64,000 nt of DNA from Hallella mizrahii (GTDB lineage: Bacteria; Bacteroidota; Bacteroidia; Bacteroidales; Bacteroidaceae): contig NZ_VUNG01000001.1 in NCBI RefSeq assembly GCF_009695775.1, positions 62,001-126,000 on the forward strand. Reading direction: 5' to 3'. Made by a program: the position numbers and the translations under genes. Shown here in pieces: positions 1-8,351 of this stretch. The stretch's first letter is position 1. Each line of letters starts with the position of its first letter. The notes below the pieces were generated by a model, which was given only the letters and a program-made list of their open reading frames with translations, was not told the origin of the DNA and made no database searches.

Positions 1-2
1 AC

Positions 3-476
3 TACAAGCGTCTTGGTTACTCCGACAACTGGATCAACCAACGCATCAAGTCGATAGAGGTACGCAAAGAGCTCACCGACGAATGGAAGCGAACAGGAGT
101 AAAGGAAGGACTAGAATACGCATCCCTCACAGATATCATCACCAAGGAGTGGAGTGGCATGACCACGAAACAGTACAAGCAGCACAAAGGCTTGAAGAAA
201 GAAAACCTCCGCGACAACATGACGAATCTTGAGATGGCCTTCAATATTCTTGCAGAGGCTTCAGCTACCGAGCTCTCCAAGCAACGCGATCCCCAAGGCT
301 ACAGCCAACAGAAAGGCGTGGCAAAGGATGGTGGAAGTGTGGCTAAAGTGGCGAGGGAGAAACTGGAATCGCAACTCGGCCACACGATCATCTCCAGTGC
401 AAAGGCGAGCGACTACCTGCCGCCCATTGAGAACGCTGAAGCAAAAGAGTTGCCGGATGACGGTTCACCGCAATAG
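3..476 (+). CDS. dinD: DNA damage-inducible protein D, C-terminal part (5' end outside window)
   Basis: The reading frame is open from base 3 to a TAG at 474-476, so the gene begins upstream of the window. The translation contains the run LTDIITKEWSG, followed by TTKQYKQHKGLKKENLRDNM and later LAEASATELSKQ and KEGG-like KDGGSVAK, which I recognise as the conserved C-terminal half of DinD proteins. DinD is an SOS-inducible protein in E. coli reported to affect RecA filaments; in other bacteria it is an accessory gene of uncertain role. The last residues (SSAKASDYLPP) match the usual family end, so the 3' end looks intact. Because the promoter is outside the window, LexA control cannot be judged. 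Identification is by remembered family motifs. Confidence 0.85.
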   Translation, partial: YKRLGYSDNWINQRIKSIEVRKELTDEWKRTGVKEGLEYASLTDIITKEWSGMTTKQYKQHKGLKKENLRDNMTNLEMAFNILAEASATELSKQRDPQGYSQQKGVAKDGGSVAKVAREKLESQLGHTIISSAKASDYLPPIENAEAKELPDDGSPQ

Positions 477-515
477 TGCTTATTCTCCATACTTACGCCA
501 TTAACTGATCATCGT

Positions 516-567
516 AGTCACACAAGTTTGTGTCACACAACATTGTGTGACACAAACTTGTGTGACT
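516..567. promoter_or_regulatory. triple tandem palindrome downstream of dinD (operator array or terminator stem)
   Basis: Three 14-bp palindromes of the form ACACAA-N2-TTGTGT follow each other with a strict 15-bp period: 520-533 (N2 = GT), 535-548 (CA) and 550-563 (AC). Together they form a perfect 25-bp inverted repeat, arms 516-540 and 543-567, around a 2-nt centre. A run of six T starts at 570, so an RNA hairpin here could end dinD transcription. The regular repeated unit is more than a terminator requires and resembles a set of protein-binding sites. Confidence 0.6.
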
Positions 568-590
568 CGTTTTTTATTCGTATCTTTGCC

Positions 591-686
591 CTCATCAATG
601 CCAACCTCATCGACTCTTCGCCACAGACTGGCATCACCATCACCGACCCCGTCTTTGAGCAGTGGATCAGAAGAAAGATGATGTAA
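591..686 (+). pseudogene. 3' remnant of an ATPase gene (C-terminal tail only)
   Basis: Reading from base 591 gives about 31 residues ending at TAA 684-686, with INANLIDSSPQTGITITDPV followed by FEQWIRRKMM. The pattern 'A-LID ... ITDPVFEQWIRR' resembles the C-terminal end of the AAA+ ATPases common in Bacteroidetes, where a short winged-helix part ends in 'DPvF..Wi'. There is no ATP-binding part upstream; the frame runs back into the palindrome/T-run at 516-575. I read it as the tail of a gene whose front was lost by a deletion or insertion next to dinD. The match is by pattern memory and short, so this is moderate at best. Confidence 0.4.
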
Positions 687-698
687 GCATCTTGACGA

Positions 699-3422
699 TC
701 ACTCCATCATCTCCTTCACACTGTCGAGGAAGCGGGAGAGACGTTGTTGCTTGATGCCATAAGCCGTCAGTTTTGCCTTGCTGTAAGCGATGAACAGACG
801 GCGCTTGGCACGCGACATGGCAACATAGAGCTTGCGGGCATCCTCGTCATTGAGCTGTTGGTTGTCACCATTGTAATAGTTGGGGATGCGGCCATCAACG
901 ACATCAAAGACAATAACATTATCAAACTCCAGACCCTTGGCCTTGTGGATGGTAGAGACAAAGACACGATCCTCTATCGTCGTAGAACCGCAGAGATCGG
1001 CTTCCTTGAAGGTGTTGAGTTCCATGACATGGCGGTCCAACTGCTCCTTGAGCGAGTGTTCCTTCTCCACATCAATGATGTCATAGGCAAGGAAACGAAG
1101 GATGACGGGCAGTTTTTTCACTTGTTTCATCCATCCTTTCTTCACTGTATAATCACTGAAAAGCTGAAGCTCAGCCACCAAAGCAGGATCTTCTGTGGGC
1201 TGCCGTTGCTGGTAGAGTCGTTGCAGAGCTTCTGTATAGAACGACGCATAGTGGTCGCGCAAGAGCTTAATCTGTGCGGCAACGCCCTTACGCGACAAGA
1301 ATTCCTGCTGTTGGGGCACCACCTCCTGAGCTTTCTCATAACAGTAATTGACCAACGACACGGTAGCAAAGACATCGTCGTCGGCAAGGTGGGAGTTCTG
1401 TCCCTCAAGATGAAGCTCCTGCAAGAGCAGTTTCAACTTGAATGCTTTCAGATCGGGACGCAACAATCGGATGAGCCGCAGAGAGTCGAAGCAGACGGGC
1501 TGCCGCTCCACCCAGCTGACTTCTGGCAGATAGCGCGCCACATTGAACTGCATGATGTGGTAGTCGTAATCGGCATTATGCCCCAACAGCGCACTGCCGT
1601 GGGCAAAGTTGAGAAACATCCTTAAAGCCTCAGCATGACTATGAAGCTGCTGATGCTTGCGCTCTTCGATGATCGGATTGACGATGTCGCCAAGCATCAA
1701 CGGTATCTCGCGGTCGGTCTCGACATAGACAGAGAAGGTGTCCACTACTCTACCCTGCCGGATACGCTCCGCCGCAATCTGCACCACATCATCCTCAAAG
1801 ACATTCAGTCCCGTGGTCTCCGTGTCGAAGACTACGATATCCTCTTGCTGATAAGTCTCAACAAAACGTTGCAACATCGTCTTGTCGCCGGTGAGCAACT
1901 CTGCCGGCGAGACAGCCCGCTCCTTGAGCTGGTGCATCAGCCTTCGGGCTGAGGCATGAGTGGCACAGACCTGCAAGCCCTTGAACAGCCGTGCCCAAGC
2001 CAGAAACTGCTGGTCATTGTCCAGTACAGTGAGATGAGCCAACAACAGTTTCACCTCATCGGAAGCAAAAAGATCACTGCCCGAGACCTTGAAATGACGA
2101 ATGTCCTGTGCGGTCAATGCACGGCTCATGGCATCGGCGTCGCGGTTGGCATTGACGATCACAGCCACCGTCTCCTCGGGATGGGCATGCCGCAACTGTT
2201 CGACAAGATGAGCTGTGTCGTTGAACTCACTGTCCACATCATCGCTGGCCACAATGGCGAGACGCCCATTTGCCTTGTCGTCGCAGTCAGCTGTCTGCGG
2301 CAAGAGCTCCGGATCGGTATGTAGTTCGTTCACGGCATAGCGATTGAGAAAGTCGAGAAGGTATTTCGGAGAACGATGGTTCTGTCCGAGATAATGTATG
2401 TTGCCCTTGCAACGGTCCTTGAGCAGTCCCAGCGTGGAGAGTTTGGCACCCATAAACGAGAAGATAGCCTGCTGCTCGTCGCCAAGATAGATGACGCAGC
2501 CCTCTTCAGACAGTGACTGGGTATCGTGCTGGGAAGACTGCTCTACAAGGGAAGCCGTAGAGAGTTCATTGATAATGGCGAGCTGCAAAGGGTTGAGGTC
2601 CTGCACCTCGTCGACTTGTATCCACGGATAGCGCTTATAGTCTGCATTGTCGTGGAGTGCAAAATAAGTAAGGAGAAGGAGATCCTCGAAGTCGAGAAGC
2701 AGGTTCTGCCGCTTATAAGCCTGATAAGCATGGGCATAGCGCAGGAACTGCAACATCCGCTGGGCAGAAGGGCGCAACACAACGTCGAAATCGGGCTGGA
2801 GCACAGCATCGCGATAGAAGTCGTTGTGATGATAGATGTCGAGCAGTGCTTCGCGGGTGAACTCTCTGCGCTGCATCTTGCAGATGGCGCGCAGTGCCGC
2901 AATATCCTCAGAAGACAGACTGTCGGGATGCTGTCGAAGGGCTTTGGGCAATCCGTGCTCAATCTCATACATCAGATGGGAGATGAAAACGACACGGTTG
3001 TAGTCGCTGCGACGCTGGTAATTGCCCAAGACCTTATCCTCATCCTCATTGAGATAAGTAGCAAGGATGCTCACTGCCGTGTCGTCGTCGATAACCGAAG
3101 TCTCACCGGGCACCACGGCATTCTCAAAGAGGAAACGGGCACAGAAGCGATGCACATTACCCACAAACACCTGCGTCGTGTCGGGATCACCGAGATTGGA
3201 GCTGATACGCTCGCGCATACCACGGGCAGCCCTGTTGGTAAACGTCAGACAAAGCATATCGCTGTAGGCCACTCCCTCGGCATGAGCCTTACGGACGCGC
3301 TCGGCAAGAATCTGTGTCTTGCCACATCCCGGTGGTGCCAATACGAGGTGACGGCCATGGCTAAGGCCGATAATTTCCTGTTGGTCTCGATCAGGTGTCC
3401 ATGTCTTCTCCTTGCTTTCCAT
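699..3422 (-). CDS. UvrD/Rep-type helicase with an inserted DnaQ-like 3'-5' exonuclease domain
   Basis: The 907-residue protein has superfamily 1 helicase motifs in order: Walker A (APPGCGKT, about residues 29-36), motif Ia (LTFTNRAARGMRERI, about 59-73), DEVQD in motif II near residue 270, and C-terminal IHKAKGLEF and YVAMSRAKRRLF near 815-870. Between the helicase halves, roughly residues 526-700, sits a DEDD-type exonuclease domain: DTETTG near 531, HNADYD in the middle, and HLADDDV near 677. Such a protein would unwind DNA 3' to 5' and could trim the 3' end, suggesting repair or recombination. It is longer than plain UvrD (about 720 residues) by the size of the inserted domain. The start at 3422 follows its own promoter; the upstream GH18/GT2 gene ends 57 bp away. 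Function beyond domain level is inferred. Confidence 0.88.
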   Translation of the reverse strand: MESKEKTWTPDRDQQEIIGLSHGRHLVLAPPGCGKTQILAERVRKAHAEGVAYSDMLCLTFTNRAARGMRERISSNLGDPDTTQVFVGNVHRFCARFLFENAVVPGETSVIDDDTAVSILATYLNEDEDKVLGNYQRRSDYNRVVFISHLMYEIEHGLPKALRQHPDSLSSEDIAALRAICKMQRREFTREALLDIYHHNDFYRDAVLQPDFDVVLRPSAQRMLQFLRYAHAYQAYKRQNLLLDFEDLLLLTYFALHDNADYKRYPWIQVDEVQDLNPLQLAIINELSTASLVEQSSQHDTQSLSEEGCVIYLGDEQQAIFSFMGAKLSTLGLLKDRCKGNIHYLGQNHRSPKYLLDFLNRYAVNELHTDPELLPQTADCDDKANGRLAIVASDDVDSEFNDTAHLVEQLRHAHPEETVAVIVNANRDADAMSRALTAQDIRHFKVSGSDLFASDEVKLLLAHLTVLDNDQQFLAWARLFKGLQVCATHASARRLMHQLKERAVSPAELLTGDKTMLQRFVETYQQEDIVVFDTETTGLNVFEDDVVQIAAERIRQGRVVDTFSVYVETDREIPLMLGDIVNPIIEERKHQQLHSHAEALRMFLNFAHGSALLGHNADYDYHIMQFNVARYLPEVSWVERQPVCFDSLRLIRLLRPDLKAFKLKLLLQELHLEGQNSHLADDDVFATVSLVNYCYEKAQEVVPQQQEFLSRKGVAAQIKLLRDHYASFYTEALQRLYQQRQPTEDPALVAELQLFSDYTVKKGWMKQVKKLPVILRFLAYDIIDVEKEHSLKEQLDRHVMELNTFKEADLCGSTTIEDRVFVSTIHKAKGLEFDNVIVFDVVDGRIPNYYNGDNQQLNDEDARKLYVAMSRAKRRLFIAYSKAKLTAYGIKQQRLSRFLDSVKEMME

Positions 3423-3447
3423 CGTAAGTGCTTTTAGTTATTACATG

Positions 3448-3479
3448 CAAACTTACGAAAAAAAACTGATACTGCCAAG
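3448..3479 (-). promoter_or_regulatory. Bacteroidetes-type promoter for the helicase/exonuclease gene
   Basis: On the minus strand the -7 element TAAGTTTG (3455-3448) is preceded after 20 bp by CTTG (3479-3476) as a -33 element. It lies 26 bp upstream of the start at 3422, so the helicase can be transcribed separately from the gene before it. Confidence 0.6.
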
Positions 3480-6400
3480 CTACATCTTCACATTTCCCGT
3501 ACGCTTAAGCACACCCCACGACTGCAACTCGCCTTTGATGGCTTTGAGATAACTCTTGAAGAGTACGTAGTACATGATCCAGCGGTAGAAGAAACGCTGC
3601 GGGATGATCCACAGCAGTACCCACAACCGCTCGTGCTCGAAGAGATAAGCCATGATGCTCACACTCGCATCGACGGCGAGGAAGAGCAGGTAATAGCCGA
3701 AGATCTGCAGCGCATTGCCTGAAAACAGACCGATGAACATCAGCACATCCGCCAACGGTGAGAACGTGGGGATGATATACTGGAAGATGAGCATGTTGGG
3801 CATCGCCCACAGTCCGAAACCTTTCTTCCTCGGATTGAAGAGCGAGGCGCGATGCTTCCAGAACGTCTGCATGACCCCAAAGCACCAGCGCACCCGTTGT
3901 TTGACAAACTGTCGCACGTTCTCCGGCGCCTCCGTCATTGCCACGGCATAGTTCTCGTTCTCAATGATATAGCCTGCCTCGTTGATACGCATCGTCAGGT
4001 CACAGTCCTCAGCCAGCGTGTCGGTGGTCAGGCCGCCAGCCCGCTCGATGGCCTCCTTGCGGAAAGCACCAATGGCACCGGGCACCACCGTGATGGCATT
4101 GATATAAGAGTAAGCCATCCGGTCAAAGTTCTGACTGGTGGTGTATTCGATCGCCTGCCAGCGCGTGAGCATGTTACGCTGGTTGCCGACCTTGACATTT
4201 CCTGCCACAGCCCCGATGCGGTGGTCCTTGTCGGTCAGGAAATGCTGCATGAGCTTACGCACCGCATCGGGACGCAGCTGGGTATCGGCATCGATGCACA
4301 CGACAAACTCGGAGTCGGTATGGGCGATACCATAGTTCAGTGCCGAAGCCTTGCCGCCATTGGGCTTGCCGAGGATGAGCACCTTGTCATTGCCATCGAA
4401 GGCGTGGTGGATGCGCTCCAAGGTATGGTCCTTACTGCCGTCGTCGACAAAGATGATGTCGAACGACGGATAATCCTCCCGCAGCAGCGTCTCCACGGTA
4501 CGCACACAGTTGACCTCCTCGTTATAGGCAGGGACTATGATCGACACGTGCGGCGCGTTGTCTTTGGTCAGCGCGGGATAGTGGCGGTGGCGCTCTACAC
4601 GCTTCTCCCGAATCATGAGATAGTACATGAAGCCCAGGCGCAGGAAGCCGAGGACGAGGAATACCATGAAGAGGGCGGTGAGGAAGTCACTGGCATGATA
4701 GATCATCTCCGCCAGTGTCAGGTTGGCCTGCATGGCATAATACGTCTTTCCCTTAGGGATCTGGGGCATGAGCTGGGCGCGCGACATACCGAGATATTGT
4801 TCCAGGGAGATGAAGTGATACCCCTCTTTCTGCAGCGTCTCAATGATACGGGGCAGAGCGGTAATTGTTGGCTTACGGGTGAGTCCACCGGCATCGTGCA
4901 TCAGGATGATATGTCCGTCGCCCCGGTGCACGCCGTTGATGACACGCCGGTAGATCTCGTCGGCGGTGATGCCCGGCTGCCAGTCGTCGGGGTCTATCTC
5001 CTCACCCACGAAGAGATAGTTGCGACGGCTAGCGAGGATCATCGGCTCTATCTCCTCGTGCTGCGTGGGATCGGCATCGGCATTGTAAGGCGCACGGAAG
5101 AGGATGGTGCTCTGTCCGGTGACACTCTCGAGGAGCATACGGGTGAGCTTGAGCTCGGCATAGGTGCGGTCGTCGGAGTTCTCGATCATATTGTGGTGGG
5201 TGAAGGTGTGGTTGCCGATGGTGAAGCCATCCTCATAGACTTTCTTCACCAGTGGCAGGTTCTTCTCCATCTGCAAGCCGACCATGAAGAAAGCGGCTGG
5301 CGCATGATAGCGCTTGAGGGTGCGCAGGACCGTGGGCGTCCAGCGGGCATCAGGGCCGTCATCAAAGGTCAGCAACAGATCTTTGGCACCACAATGGCCG
5401 AGTTTCGAAATCGTGTAGGTAGAGGGCAGGCGCTGGTAGCGCTCCTCCGTGATGATCTGATCATCGGGGTCTATCTGTACGGTGACCTTTCCGGGCTTAG
5501 GCTCTGACTCCACGTCGAGGACCTCGCCCGTACCGACGAAGTTGACATCGTCGTAACCGCTAAGCCTCAGCACCCGGTTCATGTTCCAGCGCTTCACCTG
5601 CTCCCATGCCAGGTCTTTGCCATAGAAGTTCCACAGGCGGTGGTCTTCGGTGCCGAGGCGCCAAAGGCCAAAGCCTGCCAGATGATAGGTGACGCCGAAG
5701 CGCATAATATTATATAAGGTGGCGGCATCGGTGAAATGAACCTGATGGAGCTGCCCATCATCGTCGTCGTAGGAGAAAGAGAGGTTGTAGGAGTCGTCGT
5801 CAAACAGTATCTGCGCACCGGCATCAAGGGCAGAGGCGATCGTCTGGTCGTAAGACACCGTCTGCCCTTTGTCGCCCTGTGCCCAGTCGTAGCCGTAGGC
5901 GGCGAGACCGAGCACGAGCTTGTCGTTGGGAATATTCTTCGCCGCCCAGTCGGTGGCGCGTTCCACCCAGTGTTGCGAGGCGATGGCGCCGGGCTGGCTC
6001 TCACTGTTGTGCTCGTCGTAAGCCATGAGGAAGAGGTAATCGTTGTAACGGGCGAGGGGCTCCACGTCGTAGTCCTCGTTGAATGGTGCGATGTCCTGCG
6101 TGACGTACATATCGTTGTCGTGGAAGAGCATCGAGAGTTCCTTTACGAAATTGGTCAGTAGGGCATTGTCGTTGATGGCGAGTTCCTCCAAGTCGATGTT
6201 AATGCCTTGGAACCGGTTGCGGTGGCAGATGGTGACAAGGTTATTGAGGAACTGTTTGCGAAGGTGTTTGTCACTCATGATACGGCCGATGCCCTCGGGA
6301 CGGAAGGCATCGCCATAGTTATTGGTGAGCATCGGCACGATGGGCATCCCTGATCTGCGCATGGCAGCCAATGCCTTCTTGTCGATCCGCACCTCCAGAC

Positions 6401-6878
6401 GGCTGGTCTTGGGATTGATGAAGAACCACTCCGGGATGACCATGTTGAGGTGCTTCATGTTCTGCTTGAGGGAGCGTAGGGAGTGAGCGTCCCAGTTGAC
6501 GTACCAGGCAGCGCGCACGCCGAGGCGCGGGTCACGCCACTCGTTGATGAACTTCTGCGTGAGGCCCTCGCCGTGCCCTACGAAACGATGTGCCTTGTCA
6601 TAGTGTTCCTGGTAGGCGTTGTGCATACGCTGTTCCAGGAAGTTGTCACGCAGCGAGCGGTAGGCTTTTGTCAACTTGGTGTCGCGCATGAGCGGCTTCG
6701 AGGCAGTCATCACCCCACGATAGTCGTGACGGAAAGGCATGTTTGGACTGCCCTCCAAGGCAAACATGGTGATGAAAACGATGAACAGCAGCACGATGAT
6801 GGTGACGAAGAATCGCATCGTCCACTTAAACCGACTCCAACGACGGCGTGAGTCAGTTTGAAACACTTGTCTTTCCAT
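3480..6878 (-). CDS. three-domain membrane protein: GH18-like, NodB polysaccharide deacetylase and GT2 glycosyltransferase
   Basis: This 1132-residue protein combines three enzyme families. After an N-terminal membrane segment (about 19-42) comes a GH18-like domain with GINIDLEE near residue 223, keeping the D and E of the DxxDxDxE motif but with Q and N at its first two Asp positions. Around 495-690 is a NodB deacetylase: TFDDGPD near 500, HTFTHH, RAPY and LMHDAGG. After another membrane segment near 740 is a processive family 2 glycosyltransferase: VPAYNEE (about 778), VDDGS, DAD, ED and QRVRW (about 991), then C-terminal membrane helices. The parts resemble PgaC/HasA-like synthases joined to modifying enzymes, so it probably makes, deacetylates and trims a beta-linked amino-sugar exopolysaccharide. 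The product is inferred. No other synthesis genes are adjacent. Confidence 0.85.
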   Translation of the reverse strand: MERQVFQTDSRRRWSRFKWTMRFFVTIIVLLFIVFITMFALEGSPNMPFRHDYRGVMTASKPLMRDTKLTKAYRSLRDNFLEQRMHNAYQEHYDKAHRFVGHGEGLTQKFINEWRDPRLGVRAAWYVNWDAHSLRSLKQNMKHLNMVIPEWFFINPKTSRLEVRIDKKALAAMRRSGMPIVPMLTNNYGDAFRPEGIGRIMSDKHLRKQFLNNLVTICHRNRFQGINIDLEELAINDNALLTNFVKELSMLFHDNDMYVTQDIAPFNEDYDVEPLARYNDYLFLMAYDEHNSESQPGAIASQHWVERATDWAAKNIPNDKLVLGLAAYGYDWAQGDKGQTVSYDQTIASALDAGAQILFDDDSYNLSFSYDDDDGQLHQVHFTDAATLYNIMRFGVTYHLAGFGLWRLGTEDHRLWNFYGKDLAWEQVKRWNMNRVLRLSGYDDVNFVGTGEVLDVESEPKPGKVTVQIDPDDQIITEERYQRLPSTYTISKLGHCGAKDLLLTFDDGPDARWTPTVLRTLKRYHAPAAFFMVGLQMEKNLPLVKKVYEDGFTIGNHTFTHHNMIENSDDRTYAELKLTRMLLESVTGQSTILFRAPYNADADPTQHEEIEPMILASRRNYLFVGEEIDPDDWQPGITADEIYRRVINGVHRGDGHIILMHDAGGLTRKPTITALPRIIETLQKEGYHFISLEQYLGMSRAQLMPQIPKGKTYYAMQANLTLAEMIYHASDFLTALFMVFLVLGFLRLGFMYYLMIREKRVERHRHYPALTKDNAPHVSIIVPAYNEEVNCVRTVETLLREDYPSFDIIFVDDGSKDHTLERIHHAFDGNDKVLILGKPNGGKASALNYGIAHTDSEFVVCIDADTQLRPDAVRKLMQHFLTDKDHRIGAVAGNVKVGNQRNMLTRWQAIEYTTSQNFDRMAYSYINAITVVPGAIGAFRKEAIERAGGLTTDTLAEDCDLTMRINEAGYIIENENYAVAMTEAPENVRQFVKQRVRWCFGVMQTFWKHRASLFNPRKKGFGLWAMPNMLIFQYIIPTFSPLADVLMFIGLFSGNALQIFGYYLLFLAVDASVSIMAYLFEHERLWVLLWIIPQRFFYRWIMYYVLFKSYLKAIKGELQSWGVLKRTGNVKM

Positions 6879-6973
6879 GACGTTAATCCCTTAAATACAA
6901 TCTTTCTCTATAATTCTTAGAAGTCTCTAATACGGCTTCTATATAACTAAACAGTTATTCACTGACTTTGTAG

Positions 6974-7030
6974 TAGAAGGTGTGGCGTCCCCGCCGCACC
7001 TCCTTGCACGGCAAGATGCCGTGCCTTCTA
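6974..7030. repeat. double-hairpin element in the leader of the GH18/GT2 gene
   Basis: An outer inverted repeat, tagaagg (6974-6980) with ccttcta (7024-7030), encloses two hairpins: ggtgtggcg (6979-6987) with cgccgcacc (6992-7000, one mismatch), and gcacggca (7006-7013) with tgccgtgc (7017-7024, 3-nt loop). It lies between the -7 element at 7049-7042 and the start at 6878, hence inside the predicted 5' leader. It may be a regulatory RNA structure or a REP-like palindromic repeat. Confidence 0.5.
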
Positions 7031-7041
7031 CATGTCGGCTG

Positions 7042-7049
7042 CAAAGATA
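7042..7049 (-). promoter_or_regulatory. -7 promoter element upstream of the GH18/GT2 gene
   Basis: TATCTTTG on the minus strand fits TAnnTTTG. The -33 element is not clear (only a TTG at 16 bp). It would give a leader of roughly 160 nt. The rest of 7050-7255 is AT-rich and shows no gene or clear terminator. Confidence 0.4.
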
Positions 7050-7255
7050 CTCCATTCACAGATGACAACGGAAAGACATGGTGCAAAAAAGATTAATATC
7101 AGATTAAAAAGGTGTAATAAGATAGTCGCACACAGCCTCTGATAAACAATATTCCTAATCACCGTATATTATATAGTTCTGGATAAAAGAAAACAAAGAC
7201 AAGAGGTTTGAAAGGGAAGCGATTGTTCATAGTTATGCGATGCGATCATTCTTGA

Positions 7256-8047
7256 TTACTTCTTATTCACACGTACGTGGCTTTTCAATGCGGGAACAGC
7301 ATCACCCAATGCTTTGGCGAGGGCTTCCGCCACAACGTGAGCACCACATATATTATAATGAGTGTCATCTTTGCGACCATCCTTAGCCCAACTGTATTTG
7401 CCGGGCTCCACCCACATGTGCAGACGGATCGTGCCGTCAGGCCCAAGCCGCTGCTCGATGTCGTGGGTAATGGCGTTGGCATCGACATAGACGGCACCAT
7501 ACTGCCGTGCTACCTTCTCCGCCACCAAGCGATAAGCTCCGTGCGTGTCGACGAGGCTGTCGCCTTGAAAGTTACGGCGCACCACGGGACTCATCAGCAC
7601 GGGAGTGGCCCCCTTGGCCTTTGTCTCGATGACATACTGCGCAAGATGGGCATCGAAAGTGGTCCCCACGTCAGTATGTCGATCCGGTTCTGGCTTCTCG
7701 TCGTTGTGGCCGAACTGAATGATCACGTAATCACCGGGCTTCACTTTGTCGATAACTTTCTTCCAACGGCCCTCAGTATAGAAGCTGCGCGAGGAGCGAC
7801 CGTTGACAGCATGGTCCTCTACCCGCACACCATCGTCGAGATATTCATGCAGGAACATGCCCCAGCCACGCTCGATGCGACCCTCGGTGGTGTCTTTGTT
7901 CGCTGCCGTAGAGTCACCGATGATGTAGATTACCGGTGTAGCAGAGTCAAAGGATCCGAGAACCAATGTCAATAATAACAAAAAGAAAGGTACAGCCTTT
8001 GCGACAGTTTGAGGCCGATACCAATGTTCAGGTCTTTGATTGTTCAT
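7256..8047 (-). CDS. rhamnogalacturonan acetylesterase-like SGNH hydrolase
   Basis: The 263-residue protein has the four SGNH blocks: IGDST with the catalytic Ser near residue 45, the Gly of VNGRSSRSF, the Asn of FGHND, and the catalytic pair in DDTHYN near the C-terminus. The spacing and the DDTHYN block fit rhamnogalacturonan acetylesterases, which remove acetyl groups from pectin backbones. Hydrophobic residues near the N-terminus (about 19-33) suggest a signal peptide or anchor, so it probably acts in the periplasm or outside. It is followed on the opposite side by a GH51 arabinofuranosidase gene, which supports a pectin/hemicellulose role. A TACTTTTG -7 element lies at 8083-8076. Substrate is inferred from family only. 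Confidence 0.85.
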   Translation of the reverse strand: MNNQRPEHWYRPQTVAKAVPFFLLLLTLVLGSFDSATPVIYIIGDSTAANKDTTEGRIERGWGMFLHEYLDDGVRVEDHAVNGRSSRSFYTEGRWKKVIDKVKPGDYVIIQFGHNDEKPEPDRHTDVGTTFDAHLAQYVIETKAKGATPVLMSPVVRRNFQGDSLVDTHGAYRLVAEKVARQYGAVYVDANAITHDIEQRLGPDGTIRLHMWVEPGKYSWAKDGRKDDTHYNICGAHVVAEALAKALGDAVPALKSHVRVNKK

Positions 8048-8271
8048 TTGCTTTTACTATTAAATATTATAATTGCAAAAGTACGAAATATCTAATAGTA
8101 AAATCATAAAAATCGTTCAGAAAGAGGGTAAATTCATACAAAGGCAGGCATTGAGATTGCCATATATAGTGACTTTACCTAGAATCACTTTATCTGCCCC
8201 TATCATTCATCAATACCCAAAGGACACGAAGTCCGAAACAAGACAAATTACTGTTTAACCAAGTAACTACA

Positions 8272-8308
8272 CCCCTCTCCTTTGGAGAGGGGCGCGGGGG
8301 TGAGGCTC
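8272..8308 (-). repeat. palindromic repeat of the CCTCACCCCC/CCCCTCTCC family, copy 1
   Basis: Stem cccctctcc (8272-8280) and ggagagggg (8284-8292) with a TTT loop is followed by gcgcgggggtgagg. Read on the minus strand it is CCTCACCCCC then the hairpin, lying about 45 bp after the GH51 stop codon. Copies with the same layout lie after the stops at 24315 and 28149. The rest of 8048-8351 is AT-rich without a gene; a second small hairpin (ccccctttt/aaaggg) at about 8314-8330 may end GH51 transcription. Confidence 0.65.
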
Positions 8309-8351
8309 TTCTCTCCCCCTTTTAAAGGGAGTTAGTGAAAGTCTTCTACTT

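Noticed and set aside
581..588. TATCTTTG as a promoter of the ATPase remnant
   Set aside because: The element fits the consensus, but the downstream frame has no start codon or ATPase body, so it is probably chance or a relic.
3852..5507. 551-codon open frame opposite the GH18/GT2 gene
   Set aside because: It is antisense to a clear domain-rich gene, has no family motif and no plausible start region; long shadow frames are common with this codon use.
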